Assembly (NCBI RefSeq): GCF_048213115.1
Contig: NZ_CP172404.1
Span: forward strand, 2,542,001 to 2,606,000
Length of the DNA stretch: 64,000 nucleotides
Origin: Niveibacterium terrae
GTDB taxonomy: Bacteria; Pseudomonadota; Gammaproteobacteria; Burkholderiales; Rhodocyclaceae
Reading direction: 5' to 3'
Shown here: positions 38,218 through 45,438 of the stretch, piece after piece
Numbering within the stretch: the first letter of the stretch is position 1
Layout of the letters: each line of letters opens with the position of its first letter
Position numbers and translations under genes: made by a program
The notes under the pieces: generated by a model
The model's database searches: none
Told to the model about the DNA's origin: nothing
Seen by the model: the letters and a program-made list of their open reading frames with translations, nothing else

Positions 38218-39171
38218 ATGGATCAGCTCTCCCCCCCAGCCCATTTCGGTCGTCGCCGCTACTTTTCGTGGAACGACTGGGTTCGCGAGACCTACGGCGG
38301 ACGGCTGCAGAAAGTCTCGGTCGCCGCCCCCTTCACCTGCCCAAACCGCGACGGCACGGTCGGCGTCGGCGGCTGCACCTTCTGCAACAACGCCGGCTTC
38401 ACGCCGGGCTATCTCGACCGCCGCGAGGCAATCACCGAGCAGATCGAACGGGGTCTGACCTTCCTGCGCCGCCGCTACCCCGACACGCTCAAATACCTCG
38501 CCTACTTCCAGACCTATAGCAACACCTATGGTGAGTTCGAAACGCTGCGCGCGATCTATGAACAAGCGCTGTCCCATCCCGACATCGGCGGCCTCGTGAT
38601 CGGCACCCGCCCCGACTGCGTCGCCGACACCGTGCTCGACTACCTCGCCGAGCGAAGCCACGAAGTCCATATCGAGCTCGAGCTCGGCATCGAATCGACT
38701 GACGACGCGACGCTCGACCGGATCAACCGGGGGCACGACTTCGCGACCAGCGTCGATGCGATCCGGCGCGCCGCACGTCGCGGCCTGTCGGTGACCGGAC
38801 ACATGATCTTCGGTCTGCCCGGAGAGAGCCGCGAGATGATGCTCGAAGGCGCGGCCCGCCTCTCGGCGCTGCCGCTCAGCGCACTGAAGTTCCATCAGCT
38901 GCAGCTCGTTCGCGGCACGGCGTTGGCCCGCGAGTGGGAGGCCACGCCCGAGAGCGTGCCGCTGCTCGGCGAGGACGAATACCTCGAACTGCTCGCCGAC
39001 TTCGTCGAACGCCTGTCGCCGCAGATCCGCCTGCAAAGACTGGGCAGCGAAGTGCCGCCCAAGTTGAAGCTCGCGCCGACCTGGAACCTGAGGCTGTCCG
39101 AACTCGCGCCGCGCCTCGATGCGCTGCTCGAGGCGCGCGGCAGCTGGCAGGGCTGCCGCTGGCGGGCATGA
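38218..39171 (+). CDS. YhcC-type radical SAM protein (TIGR01212)
   Basis: 317 residues from the ATG at 38218. A start 18 bp earlier is possible. The cluster-binding cysteines lie in APFTCPNRDGTVG and GGCTFCNNAGF, an unusual long spacing (C-x11-C-x2-C) characteristic of YhcC. The barrel segments are KYLAYFQTYSNTYG, VIGTRPDCVADTVLDYL, ELELGIES and TGHMIFGLPGESREMM. YhcC proteins are close to Elp3-like enzymes, but their substrate is not firmly established. It is followed by a terminator hairpin and then the chemoreceptor gene in the opposite direction. Confidence 0.92.
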   Translation: MDQLSPPAHFGRRRYFSWNDWVRETYGGRLQKVSVAAPFTCPNRDGTVGVGGCTFCNNAGFTPGYLDRREAITEQIERGLTFLRRRYPDTLKYLAYFQTYSNTYGEFETLRAIYEQALSHPDIGGLVIGTRPDCVADTVLDYLAERSHEVHIELELGIESTDDATLDRINRGHDFATSVDAIRRAARRGLSVTGHMIFGLPGESREMMLEGAARLSALPLSALKFHQLQLVRGTALAREWEATPESVPLLGEDEYLELLADFVERLSPQIRLQRLGSEVPPKLKLAPTWNLRLSELAPRLDALLEARGSWQGCRWRA

Positions 39172-39197
39172 AAAAGCCGACCCGGGGGTCGGCTTTT
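39172..39197 (+). terminator. Terminator after the radical SAM gene
   Basis: An 11-bp stem (AAAAGCCGACC / GGTCGGCTTTT) with a CGGG loop begins right after the stop codon, with the T side in the hairpin. It may also serve the convergent chemoreceptor gene. Confidence 0.8.
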
Positions 39198-39257
39198 GGC
39201 AGAGGAAGGCTTCCAGGACTCGACCGCGACGCGGATCGATACTGACATCCGTGCCCT

Positions 39258-40910
39258 TTAGCGCAACGCGCTGATCTGCCTCCCCGAACTGGCCAGACGA
39301 TAGGCCGCGATCGTCTTCTGCATCTGGCCTGCCTGGGTATCCAGCTCGCCCGATGCCCGAGCGCTGTTGCTCGCCGCCGCACTTCCCTCCTCGGCCATCT
39401 GGGCGATGCGCTCGACCTGTGCCGCTATGTTGTTCGTCGCAGCGCCTTGCTCGCGAATCGCTTCCGCGATGTCGCCGACCATCCGCACCGCTTCCCGACT
39501 GCTCGAACCGATCTGCAGAATCGCCGCGTTCGCCTGCTGTGCGTGCTCAACCCCGGTGCGGACCTTGTTCACGACATTCTGCATGCTCATCACCGCATCG
39601 GCGGCGCTGTCGCGCATCGTATCCACGGTGCCGGATATCTGCTGCGTCGACGCTGAGGTACGCTCGGCGAGCTTGCGCACCTCATCGGCGACAACGGCGA
39701 AGCCGCGCCCCTGCTCTCCCGCCCGCGCCGCCTCGATGGCCGCATTGAGCGCCAGCAGATTGGTCTGATCGGCAACTTCCTTGATCACCTGAACCACGTT
39801 CGCAATCTGCTGGCTGCTCTGCTCGAGGTCGCGAATCTTCTGCTCGGCATCGTTGACAGTACCGGCGATCTCCTCGATCTCACCGGTGACCTGGCCGATC
39901 ACCTCTTCCCCCGAACTCGCGAGTCGCCCGGACTCGCTGACCAGGGAACTGGTCTCATGAGCGCGGTCGGCGACATGGTTGATGCTGACGGTCATCTGTT
40001 CAACCGTGGCCGCCATGCTCGAAGCCGCCTCGCTCTGCTGACTGGCCGCCGCCGCCGTCTGGCCGGAGGTCTTTGCCACGAGGGCTGCCGAACCGGCAAC
40101 GGACTGAGCGCCCGCAGCAATCGACGTGAGACTGTTCTGAAGCTTCTCGACCAGCTTGTTGAAGGCATCCCCGGTCTTGCCCAGCTCGTCCATCCGCGTC
40201 ACACGCAATCTCACGGTGAAATCGAGATTGGTATTGACCTCGTTCATGAAGGCGCTGAGTCTCTCCAGACGCAGGCGGATTTCGCCGACGACACGATAAC
40301 CGATCACCCCGACGGCCCCGATCGACAGCACGATCAGAGTGAGGGCGATGTACTGCCCGATCCTGTCGCTGCTCTCGGACGCGAGTTTGAAATCGCGGGC
40401 CAGGTCCTCATTGAATTTCTTGTGTGCGGCGATCGCGTCGGACAGCTTGCCCATGTTGGCGGTGGCCTTGGCGACTTCTGACCAGATTTGCGTCTGATCC
40501 CCGGCCTTCACTTTCTGAAGGATCGCACCGGTTTCTGCGAAATAGGTCTCGAAATAGTTCCTCTCCATCTCGAGGAGCTCCCTGTCCTTGTCGCCGGACA
40601 AGTATTCGCTCTTGTAGCGATCGAGCCCCTGACGGATCTTGCCTTGCTGTTCCTGGATTTTCGTTTCGAGACCCGCCTGTTTCGTCGGATCGGGATTGGC
40701 GATGAAATAGAGGGTCAGGATGCGCAGCTTCATGAAGTCCTCATTGACCGAAGTAATGGCTTCGAGGCTGGGCAGCGTGTTCGCATAGATGTATTGACTC
40801 GCTCCGCGCAGCCGGGAGGCAACCACGGCCCCCGAGATGGCGAGCACGATCAACCCGGTCATCGCGACGAACATCATGATCTGCAGGCGTCTGGTGACTG
40901 AAATACTCAT
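39258..40910 (-). CDS. Methyl-accepting chemotaxis protein
   Basis: 550 residues with a perfect ribosome site (AGGAGG). A first membrane helix is at residues 9-31. A four-helix-bundle ligand domain follows (residues 32-190), then a second helix (190-210), HAMP with RLERLSAFMNEVN, and a long coiled-coil signalling domain. The tip motif EVADQTNLLALNAAIEAARA and GFAVVADEVRKLAERT is intact and contacts CheA and CheW. No CheR/CheB pentapeptide is present at the C terminus. Ligand unknown. No other chemotaxis genes are nearby. Confidence 0.95.
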   Translation of the reverse strand: MSISVTRRLQIMMFVAMTGLIVLAISGAVVASRLRGASQYIYANTLPSLEAITSVNEDFMKLRILTLYFIANPDPTKQAGLETKIQEQQGKIRQGLDRYKSEYLSGDKDRELLEMERNYFETYFAETGAILQKVKAGDQTQIWSEVAKATANMGKLSDAIAAHKKFNEDLARDFKLASESSDRIGQYIALTLIVLSIGAVGVIGYRVVGEIRLRLERLSAFMNEVNTNLDFTVRLRVTRMDELGKTGDAFNKLVEKLQNSLTSIAAGAQSVAGSAALVAKTSGQTAAAASQQSEAASSMAATVEQMTVSINHVADRAHETSSLVSESGRLASSGEEVIGQVTGEIEEIAGTVNDAEQKIRDLEQSSQQIANVVQVIKEVADQTNLLALNAAIEAARAGEQGRGFAVVADEVRKLAERTSASTQQISGTVDTMRDSAADAVMSMQNVVNKVRTGVEHAQQANAAILQIGSSSREAVRMVGDIAEAIREQGAATNNIAAQVERIAQMAEEGSAAASNSARASGELDTQAGQMQKTIAAYRLASSGRQISALR

Positions 40911-41011
40911 GTGACCTCCTGTTTATCCGCGCATGAAACATAGCCCGGACACAGCCCTGCGGAACAGATAGGGAAACCACTCTTTTGACCCAGCTCACCC
41001 CCGCTGCAGGC

Positions 41012-41037
41012 AAAAAAAAGCCGACCCGAGGGTCGGC
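41012..41037 (-). terminator. Terminator of the RNA helicase gene
   Basis: On the minus strand the stem GCCGACC / GGTCGGC is followed by a run of eight T. It lies 20 bp after the helicase stop. Confidence 0.88.
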
Positions 41038-41057
41038 AGTTATCGGACGGGCCTGGA

Positions 41058-42722
41058 TCAGGCTTCAAACTTGCGGCGCGGGCGGTCGGAGTTGAAGCCG
41101 GACGGACGGCCTTCGCCGAATCCCTTGCGATCACCAAAGCTCTTGCGCTCGCCAAAACCACGCGATTCACCGCCGCTGCGCTCAGCGGATAAGCCTTCGC
41201 GGTGTGCGCCAAAGCCAGGAGCCTTGCGGTCGGCGAAGGGCTTGCGGTCGCCAAAGCTCTTGCGCTCGCCAAAGGCCGGCCGATCGGAGAAAGTGCCCCG
41301 TCCGGAAGTCGCGCTGCGCTCGGGAGAAGCGGTGCGATCAGCGAAGGGTTTGCGATCGCCGAAAGCGGGCCGGTCGCCGAAGGGCTTGCGATCGGCAAAA
41401 GCCGGGCGCTCGGAAGAGCGATCGCCATAGGGCTTGCGATCACCCTCAGGACGGCGGGCGGAGAATCCACCCTCTTCGCGACGGCCCGAGAAGCTGCCTT
41501 GCGGACGGCGATCGCCATAACCACCGCGGCGCGCTTCAAACGGACGACCGCCGCCGCGGCGCTCGTTCGGGTCGAAATGAGCTTCCATGCCCTCGACCTG
41601 ATCGATCGCGACGCGGCGACCGATGAAGCGCTCGATCCGGCGCAGCACTCCGATGTCTTCGCGCCCGACGAAGGACACCGCGACGCCGCTCGCGCCCGCC
41701 CGGCCGGTCCGGCCGATACGGTGCACATAGTCTTCAGCGAAGCGCGGCAGATCGAAGTTGAAAACGTGGGTGATCGCCGGAACGTCGATGCCGCGCGCAG
41801 CGACATCGGTCGCGACGAGGATGCGGGCATCGCCGCGGCGCAGCTGGTTCAGCATACGGGTGCGCTGGCGCTGCTGCAGGTCGCCGTGCAGAGCGACCGC
41901 GGCATGGCCTTCCGCGTCCAGCGCCTCGGCCAGCGCTTCGGCATCGCGCTTCGTGCCGGTGAAGATGACCGCCTGACCGCAGGCTTCGTCGGCGAGCCAG
42001 TGGCTCAGCAGGCGACGCTTGTGACCGAAGTTGTCCACATAGACGACCTTCTGGTCGATCGCATCGACGTTCGAGACTTGCGCCTTCACTTCGATGATCT
42101 TGGGTTCGCGCTGCAGCCGGTGCGACAGATCCTGGATGCTGCGCGACAGCGTCGCGGTGAAGCAGACGGTCTGACGGTCCTCCGGAAGCTTGGCGGCGAT
42201 GGCCAGCACGTCTTCGGAAAAGCCCATGTCCAGCATGCGATCGGCTTCGTCGAGGATCAGCACTTCAAGGCGCGAAAAGTCGAGGTGGCCGGACTGCATC
42301 TGATCCATCAGGCGACCGGGGGTCGCGACCAGGATCTCATGCGGCGCGGCGAGCAGGCGGTTCTGTTCGCGGTAGGACTCGCCACCGGTCACGCAGACCG
42401 TCTTGACGCGGGACATGCCCCCCGAGAAGCTCTTCGCGGCCTGAGCGACCTGCTGAGCGAGCTCGCGGGTCGGCGTCAGAACCATGATCCGCGGGCCGAT
42501 GCTGCGGCTCTTGGGGGCTTCGGACAGCCGGACCAGAGAGGGCAGCAGGAAGGCGGCGGTCTTGCCGGTTCCGGTCGGCGCGGACGCGATCAGGTCGTGA
42601 TTGTCACGCAGCAGCGGAATGGCTTCGAGCTGAACCGGAGTCGGCGTGGTGAGGCCCAGGCGGGCAAGAGTGGATTCGATTTGCGGGCCAAGGCCCAGAG
42701 CGGAAAAGCCGCTATCAGTCAT
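41058..42722 (-). CDS. DEAD-box RNA helicase, RhlE-like
   Basis: 554 residues from the ATG at 42722 (GGAG five nt before). The Q motif is followed by APTGTGKTAAF, PTRELAQQ, DEADRMLDMGF, FTATLS and HRIGRTGRAG, all intact. The core (about 385 residues) matches RhlE more than CsdA or DbpA. A 170-residue C-terminal tail is rich in Arg, Asp, Phe and Gly with repeated FGDRKPF-type words, expected to be disordered and to bind RNA. Such helicases help ribosome assembly and mRNA turnover, often in the cold. A long leader precedes the gene. Confidence 0.94.
   Translation of the reverse strand: MTDSGFSALGLGPQIESTLARLGLTTPTPVQLEAIPLLRDNHDLIASAPTGTGKTAAFLLPSLVRLSEAPKSRSIGPRIMVLTPTRELAQQVAQAAKSFSGGMSRVKTVCVTGGESYREQNRLLAAPHEILVATPGRLMDQMQSGHLDFSRLEVLILDEADRMLDMGFSEDVLAIAAKLPEDRQTVCFTATLSRSIQDLSHRLQREPKIIEVKAQVSNVDAIDQKVVYVDNFGHKRRLLSHWLADEACGQAVIFTGTKRDAEALAEALDAEGHAAVALHGDLQQRQRTRMLNQLRRGDARILVATDVAARGIDVPAITHVFNFDLPRFAEDYVHRIGRTGRAGASGVAVSFVGREDIGVLRRIERFIGRRVAIDQVEGMEAHFDPNERRGGGRPFEARRGGYGDRRPQGSFSGRREEGGFSARRPEGDRKPYGDRSSERPAFADRKPFGDRPAFGDRKPFADRTASPERSATSGRGTFSDRPAFGERKSFGDRKPFADRKAPGFGAHREGLSAERSGGESRGFGERKSFGDRKGFGEGRPSGFNSDRPRRKFEA
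41061..41480 (-). repeat. FGDRKPF-type repeats in the helicase tail
   Basis: Words such as FADRKPFGDR, PAFGDRKPFADR, SFGDRKPFAD and SFGDRKGFGE occur many times within about 140 codons. The composition resembles the extension on the RluF-type synthase at 24-26 kb. Confidence 0.8.
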
Positions 42723-42907
42723 AGGATCTCCAGGGGGGATGAGGGAATCCGCGGCGCAAGGCACAGAACCGGGCCGAAAAAGGCTCGGGCGCTATTGGCA
42801 TCACTGCAAAACATCGATGCCAACCGGATTTGCGTCAGACAGGTGACGCGGGGAGCTGGAGATCGATGCATGCCGGAGAAATCCGGCAGCCGGGGACGAA
42901 GGGATCG

Positions 42908-42936
42908 ATTAGACCACAGAAGGGTGAAATCACCAA
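42908..42936 (-). promoter_or_regulatory. Candidate promoter of the RNA helicase gene
   Basis: TTGGTG, 17 bp, TCTAAT on the minus strand gives a plausible sigma-70 promoter. It would create a leader of roughly 180 nt before the start, longer than usual here and reminiscent of cold-inducible helicase leaders. Assigned from sequence only. Confidence 0.45.
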
Positions 42937-42953
42937 GAACTATCTGAGCGAAG

Positions 42954-43469
42954 TCAGAACGCGGGATCCAGCCCCAGCCGCGCACCGCCTCTGACTGAGC
43001 GCACGCCGGGCCTCTCGAGCAGGCGCTCGCCCCGGGCCATCACTCCCTCTTCGACGAGGGTGAAGCCCAGCCGGTCGGCCAGGCCCATCATCGCCTCGTT
43101 GCTGCGCAAACAGCGGATCCGCGCGGCGCTCGCGCCGCGCGACGCGAGCATGCGCAAAACGCGCTCGCCCAGCGCCAAAGCGAAACCGTTGAGCTGCCAG
43201 TTGGGCAGGACCGAGAAAGCGAGCTCGAAACAGCGGTTCGGATCGGGAGCCGCCTGAACCAGGCCGACCAGTTCCCGGCGAGGGCTCAGGACTCCGCAGA
43301 ACAGATCGGTCGCGAAGTCGAAATCCGCGACGATCTCGTCGAGCGCCGCGTCCGGGTACAGGTGACCGAAGCGCAGATAGCGCAAGCCGGGCGGCAGACC
43401 GTGGAGATGGGCGCACATCAGATCGCGGTCATCTTCGGTCAGGCCGCGAAGCAACCAGTCCTGTTGCAC
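42954..43469 (-). CDS. GNAT-family N-acetyltransferase
   Basis: 171 residues from a GTG with AAGGTG upstream. The fold is recognisable from LTEDDRDLMCAHLHGLPPGL, ELAFSVLPNWQLNGFALALG (motif A, with a Q-L-N-G variant of the R-x-x-G-x-G loop) and SNEAMMGLADRLGFTLVEEG (motif B). It is of the ribosomal-protein/stress acetyltransferase size, substrate unknown. It precedes a HAD phosphatase by about 87 bp on the same strand. Confidence 0.8.
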   Translation of the reverse strand: MQQDWLLRGLTEDDRDLMCAHLHGLPPGLRYLRFGHLYPDAALDEIVADFDFATDLFCGVLSPRRELVGLVQAAPDPNRCFELAFSVLPNWQLNGFALALGERVLRMLASRGASAARIRCLRSNEAMMGLADRLGFTLVEEGVMARGERLLERPGVRSVRGGARLGLDPAF

Positions 43470-43556
43470 ATCGACACCTTGGCGGGGAGGGACTCAGGAT
43501 TGTCCTCGCTCGACGGCTCCAGCACCCCCGACTGGATCAAGAAGCGCACACCCGGT

Positions 43557-44216
43557 TCAGGGCAGTGCCCGGCACTGCTCCATCCAGTCCCGGTAATCGG
43601 ACAGGGCCCAGCGCGCGCCAGCCGCGCGCGCCGCGGCACCGCTGATCCCGGTCAGCACTGCGGCGACCGAGCAGCCAGCCGCAACGCCCGCGGCGATCCC
43701 GAGCGTGGAATCCTCGTGGACAAGCGCGCGCTCGGGCGCGACGCCCAGGCGGCGGCAGGCTTCGAGAAAAGGATCGGGATGGGGCTTGCCGCGGAGCACA
43801 TCTTCGGCGCCCAGACACTGATCGAACGCATCCACGAGGCCCAGTTCGGGAAGGCTGAAGTCGATGTTGATCCGCGGCGCGTTGGTGACCAGCGCCGTTG
43901 CGACCCCACGCTCGGCGAGCCAGCCGAGGTATTCGGCAAGACCGGCGAGCGGAGCCAGTTTGCCGCGCGCGATCTCGTGAAAAAGCCTCTCCTTGTCGTC
44001 GTGCAGAAACAGCTCTTCATCGGCCGAGATCTCGCGACCGAGCACCGAGCGCATCACGTCCACGGTCCGCCCCGGGATCAGGCGCGGATCGTCGGGCGCA
44101 AGCCCGAAACCGCCGTGGCGACGGGCAAACAAGTCCCAGGCGGCGTTGTGAAAAGCGGTGCTGTCGCAGATCGTACCGTCCATGTCGAACAGCACGGCAT
44201 CAAAAGGAAAGTTCAT
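43557..44216 (-). CDS. HAD-superfamily hydrolase, subfamily IA
   Basis: 219 residues. Motif I DMDGT with nucleophile Asp11 and acid Asp13, cap domain around residues 17-80, motif II in ALVTNAPR, motif III Lys in RGKPHPDPF, motif IV in VHEDSTLGIAAG. The family hydrolyses small phosphate esters such as phosphoglycolate, beta-glucose-1-phosphate or sugar phosphates. The exact substrate is unclear. It is followed on the same strand by the acetyltransferase and preceded by a kinase-fold gene. Confidence 0.9.
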   Translation of the reverse strand: MNFPFDAVLFDMDGTICDSTAFHNAAWDLFARRHGGFGLAPDDPRLIPGRTVDVMRSVLGREISADEELFLHDDKERLFHEIARGKLAPLAGLAEYLGWLAERGVATALVTNAPRINIDFSLPELGLVDAFDQCLGAEDVLRGKPHPDPFLEACRRLGVAPERALVHEDSTLGIAAGVAAGCSVAAVLTGISGAAARAAGARWALSDYRDWMEQCRALP

Positions 44217-44261
44217 CTCGAATCCATTTCTGATCGCCAGCGCGCTGGCTTCCCGTTCGGG

Positions 44262-45350
44262 TCATTTTATCTGGAAGCGTTCGGCGCGCGCCCGGTCGGC
44301 TTCGAGGCGCGCGATCAGCGCTTCCCGCCCCAGGCCTTCGTCGTGCCAGAACAGCGCATCGAGTCCGGTCAGCGCAGCGAAATGCTCGCGCGCGGCGGCG
44401 ATCAGCCAGTCGCAGCGCGCCAGCGTACGCTTCGTGCAGGTCTTGCCGCGCAGATCGTCATCGAGATCGAGGCGGTGGGAGCGCCAGCCCTCGGCGAGAT
44501 AGAGATCCGCGAGTGTCTCGCCCTGTGCCTTCCCCCAGACGTCGAGAAATCCCCGCAGCCAGCTGAGCACCTCGGGAGCCGCACCCCGCGCGGCAAGGCG
44601 CGAGACAAGCCGCTCGTAGCACGCACCGGCGACCCGCTTCTCGAGCGCGAACGCGGCAAGCGCCGCCGCGATCCCGGCAGAAAATTCCAGCTCGAGCAAC
44701 CAGGCGAAGTAGTTGCGCGTTTCGAATCTCTCGGCCGCGTGGAAGAGCGGCGCCTCCCGGCCGTTGCTGTTGAATTCGGTGAGAGGATCGAAGCGGTACA
44801 TGTAGCCGAAATCGAACATCCGGATCGCGCCGTCGTCGAGCAGGTTGCCCGGGCACAGATCCCATTCGAAGAGCCCGGCGAGGATCAGCTCTTCGAGCAG
44901 AGCGAAGAGCTGGACGAGTCGCCTCTCGTCCCAGTCCGCGACCGCCCCACCGTCTATCCACGGCGACAGGAGCAGCCCTTCGCGAAAGCATCCCCAGACC
45001 GTATCGACGCAGCCGGCGAAGCGCTCGCGCCCGCCCGGCAGCGCTTTCAAGGCCGCGATGTCGGCGCGGCGCTGGATCTCGTTCAGGAAGGAGGTCTGGC
45101 CATCGACGTTCTGTACGAGACAGCGCGCGCGGGCGCGCTTGAGCGTCCACTCCCGACCCGCGGCCTTGAGGCGCCAGACTTCGGCGGTCAGACCGCCCTC
45201 AAGGCGGGCGACGACGAAGTTCTCGTCGCCACGAAGATTCTTCAGAACATCGGCCGGCAGAGGAAGGCGGCCCCTGTCTCCGACCTCGATATCGTTGCCG
45301 CTCGCGACGAAGGCGAGCTGGCTCTGTTGACGTTCGCGATCGCGGCTCAT
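44262..45350 (-). CDS. Protein-kinase-fold protein of unknown substrate
   Basis: 362 residues from the ATG at 45350, behind AAGGAGG. The frame extends upstream without support. It carries the kinase core: a Lys in REWTLKRARARCLV, the HRD-like catalytic loop FEWDLCPGNLLDD, and the metal motif FDFGYM. The lobe order and about 350-residue length fit aminoglycoside or lipopolysaccharide kinase-like folds rather than classical Ser/Thr kinases. No membrane helix. The adjacent HAD phosphatase could be an antagonist in the same pathway, which is only a suggestion. Confidence 0.65.
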   Translation of the reverse strand: MSRDRERQQSQLAFVASGNDIEVGDRGRLPLPADVLKNLRGDENFVVARLEGGLTAEVWRLKAAGREWTLKRARARCLVQNVDGQTSFLNEIQRRADIAALKALPGGRERFAGCVDTVWGCFREGLLLSPWIDGGAVADWDERRLVQLFALLEELILAGLFEWDLCPGNLLDDGAIRMFDFGYMYRFDPLTEFNSNGREAPLFHAAERFETRNYFAWLLELEFSAGIAAALAAFALEKRVAGACYERLVSRLAARGAAPEVLSWLRGFLDVWGKAQGETLADLYLAEGWRSHRLDLDDDLRGKTCTKRTLARCDWLIAAAREHFAALTGLDALFWHDEGLGREALIARLEADRARAERFQIK

Positions 45351-45438
45351 CGCAGCACCTCCTTTTGAGGCGATGCTGGGCGCGGACAGCACAATCGTCA
45401 TCAAGCCCCAGGGTTGATTGTCGGGGTAGGATTGCCGC

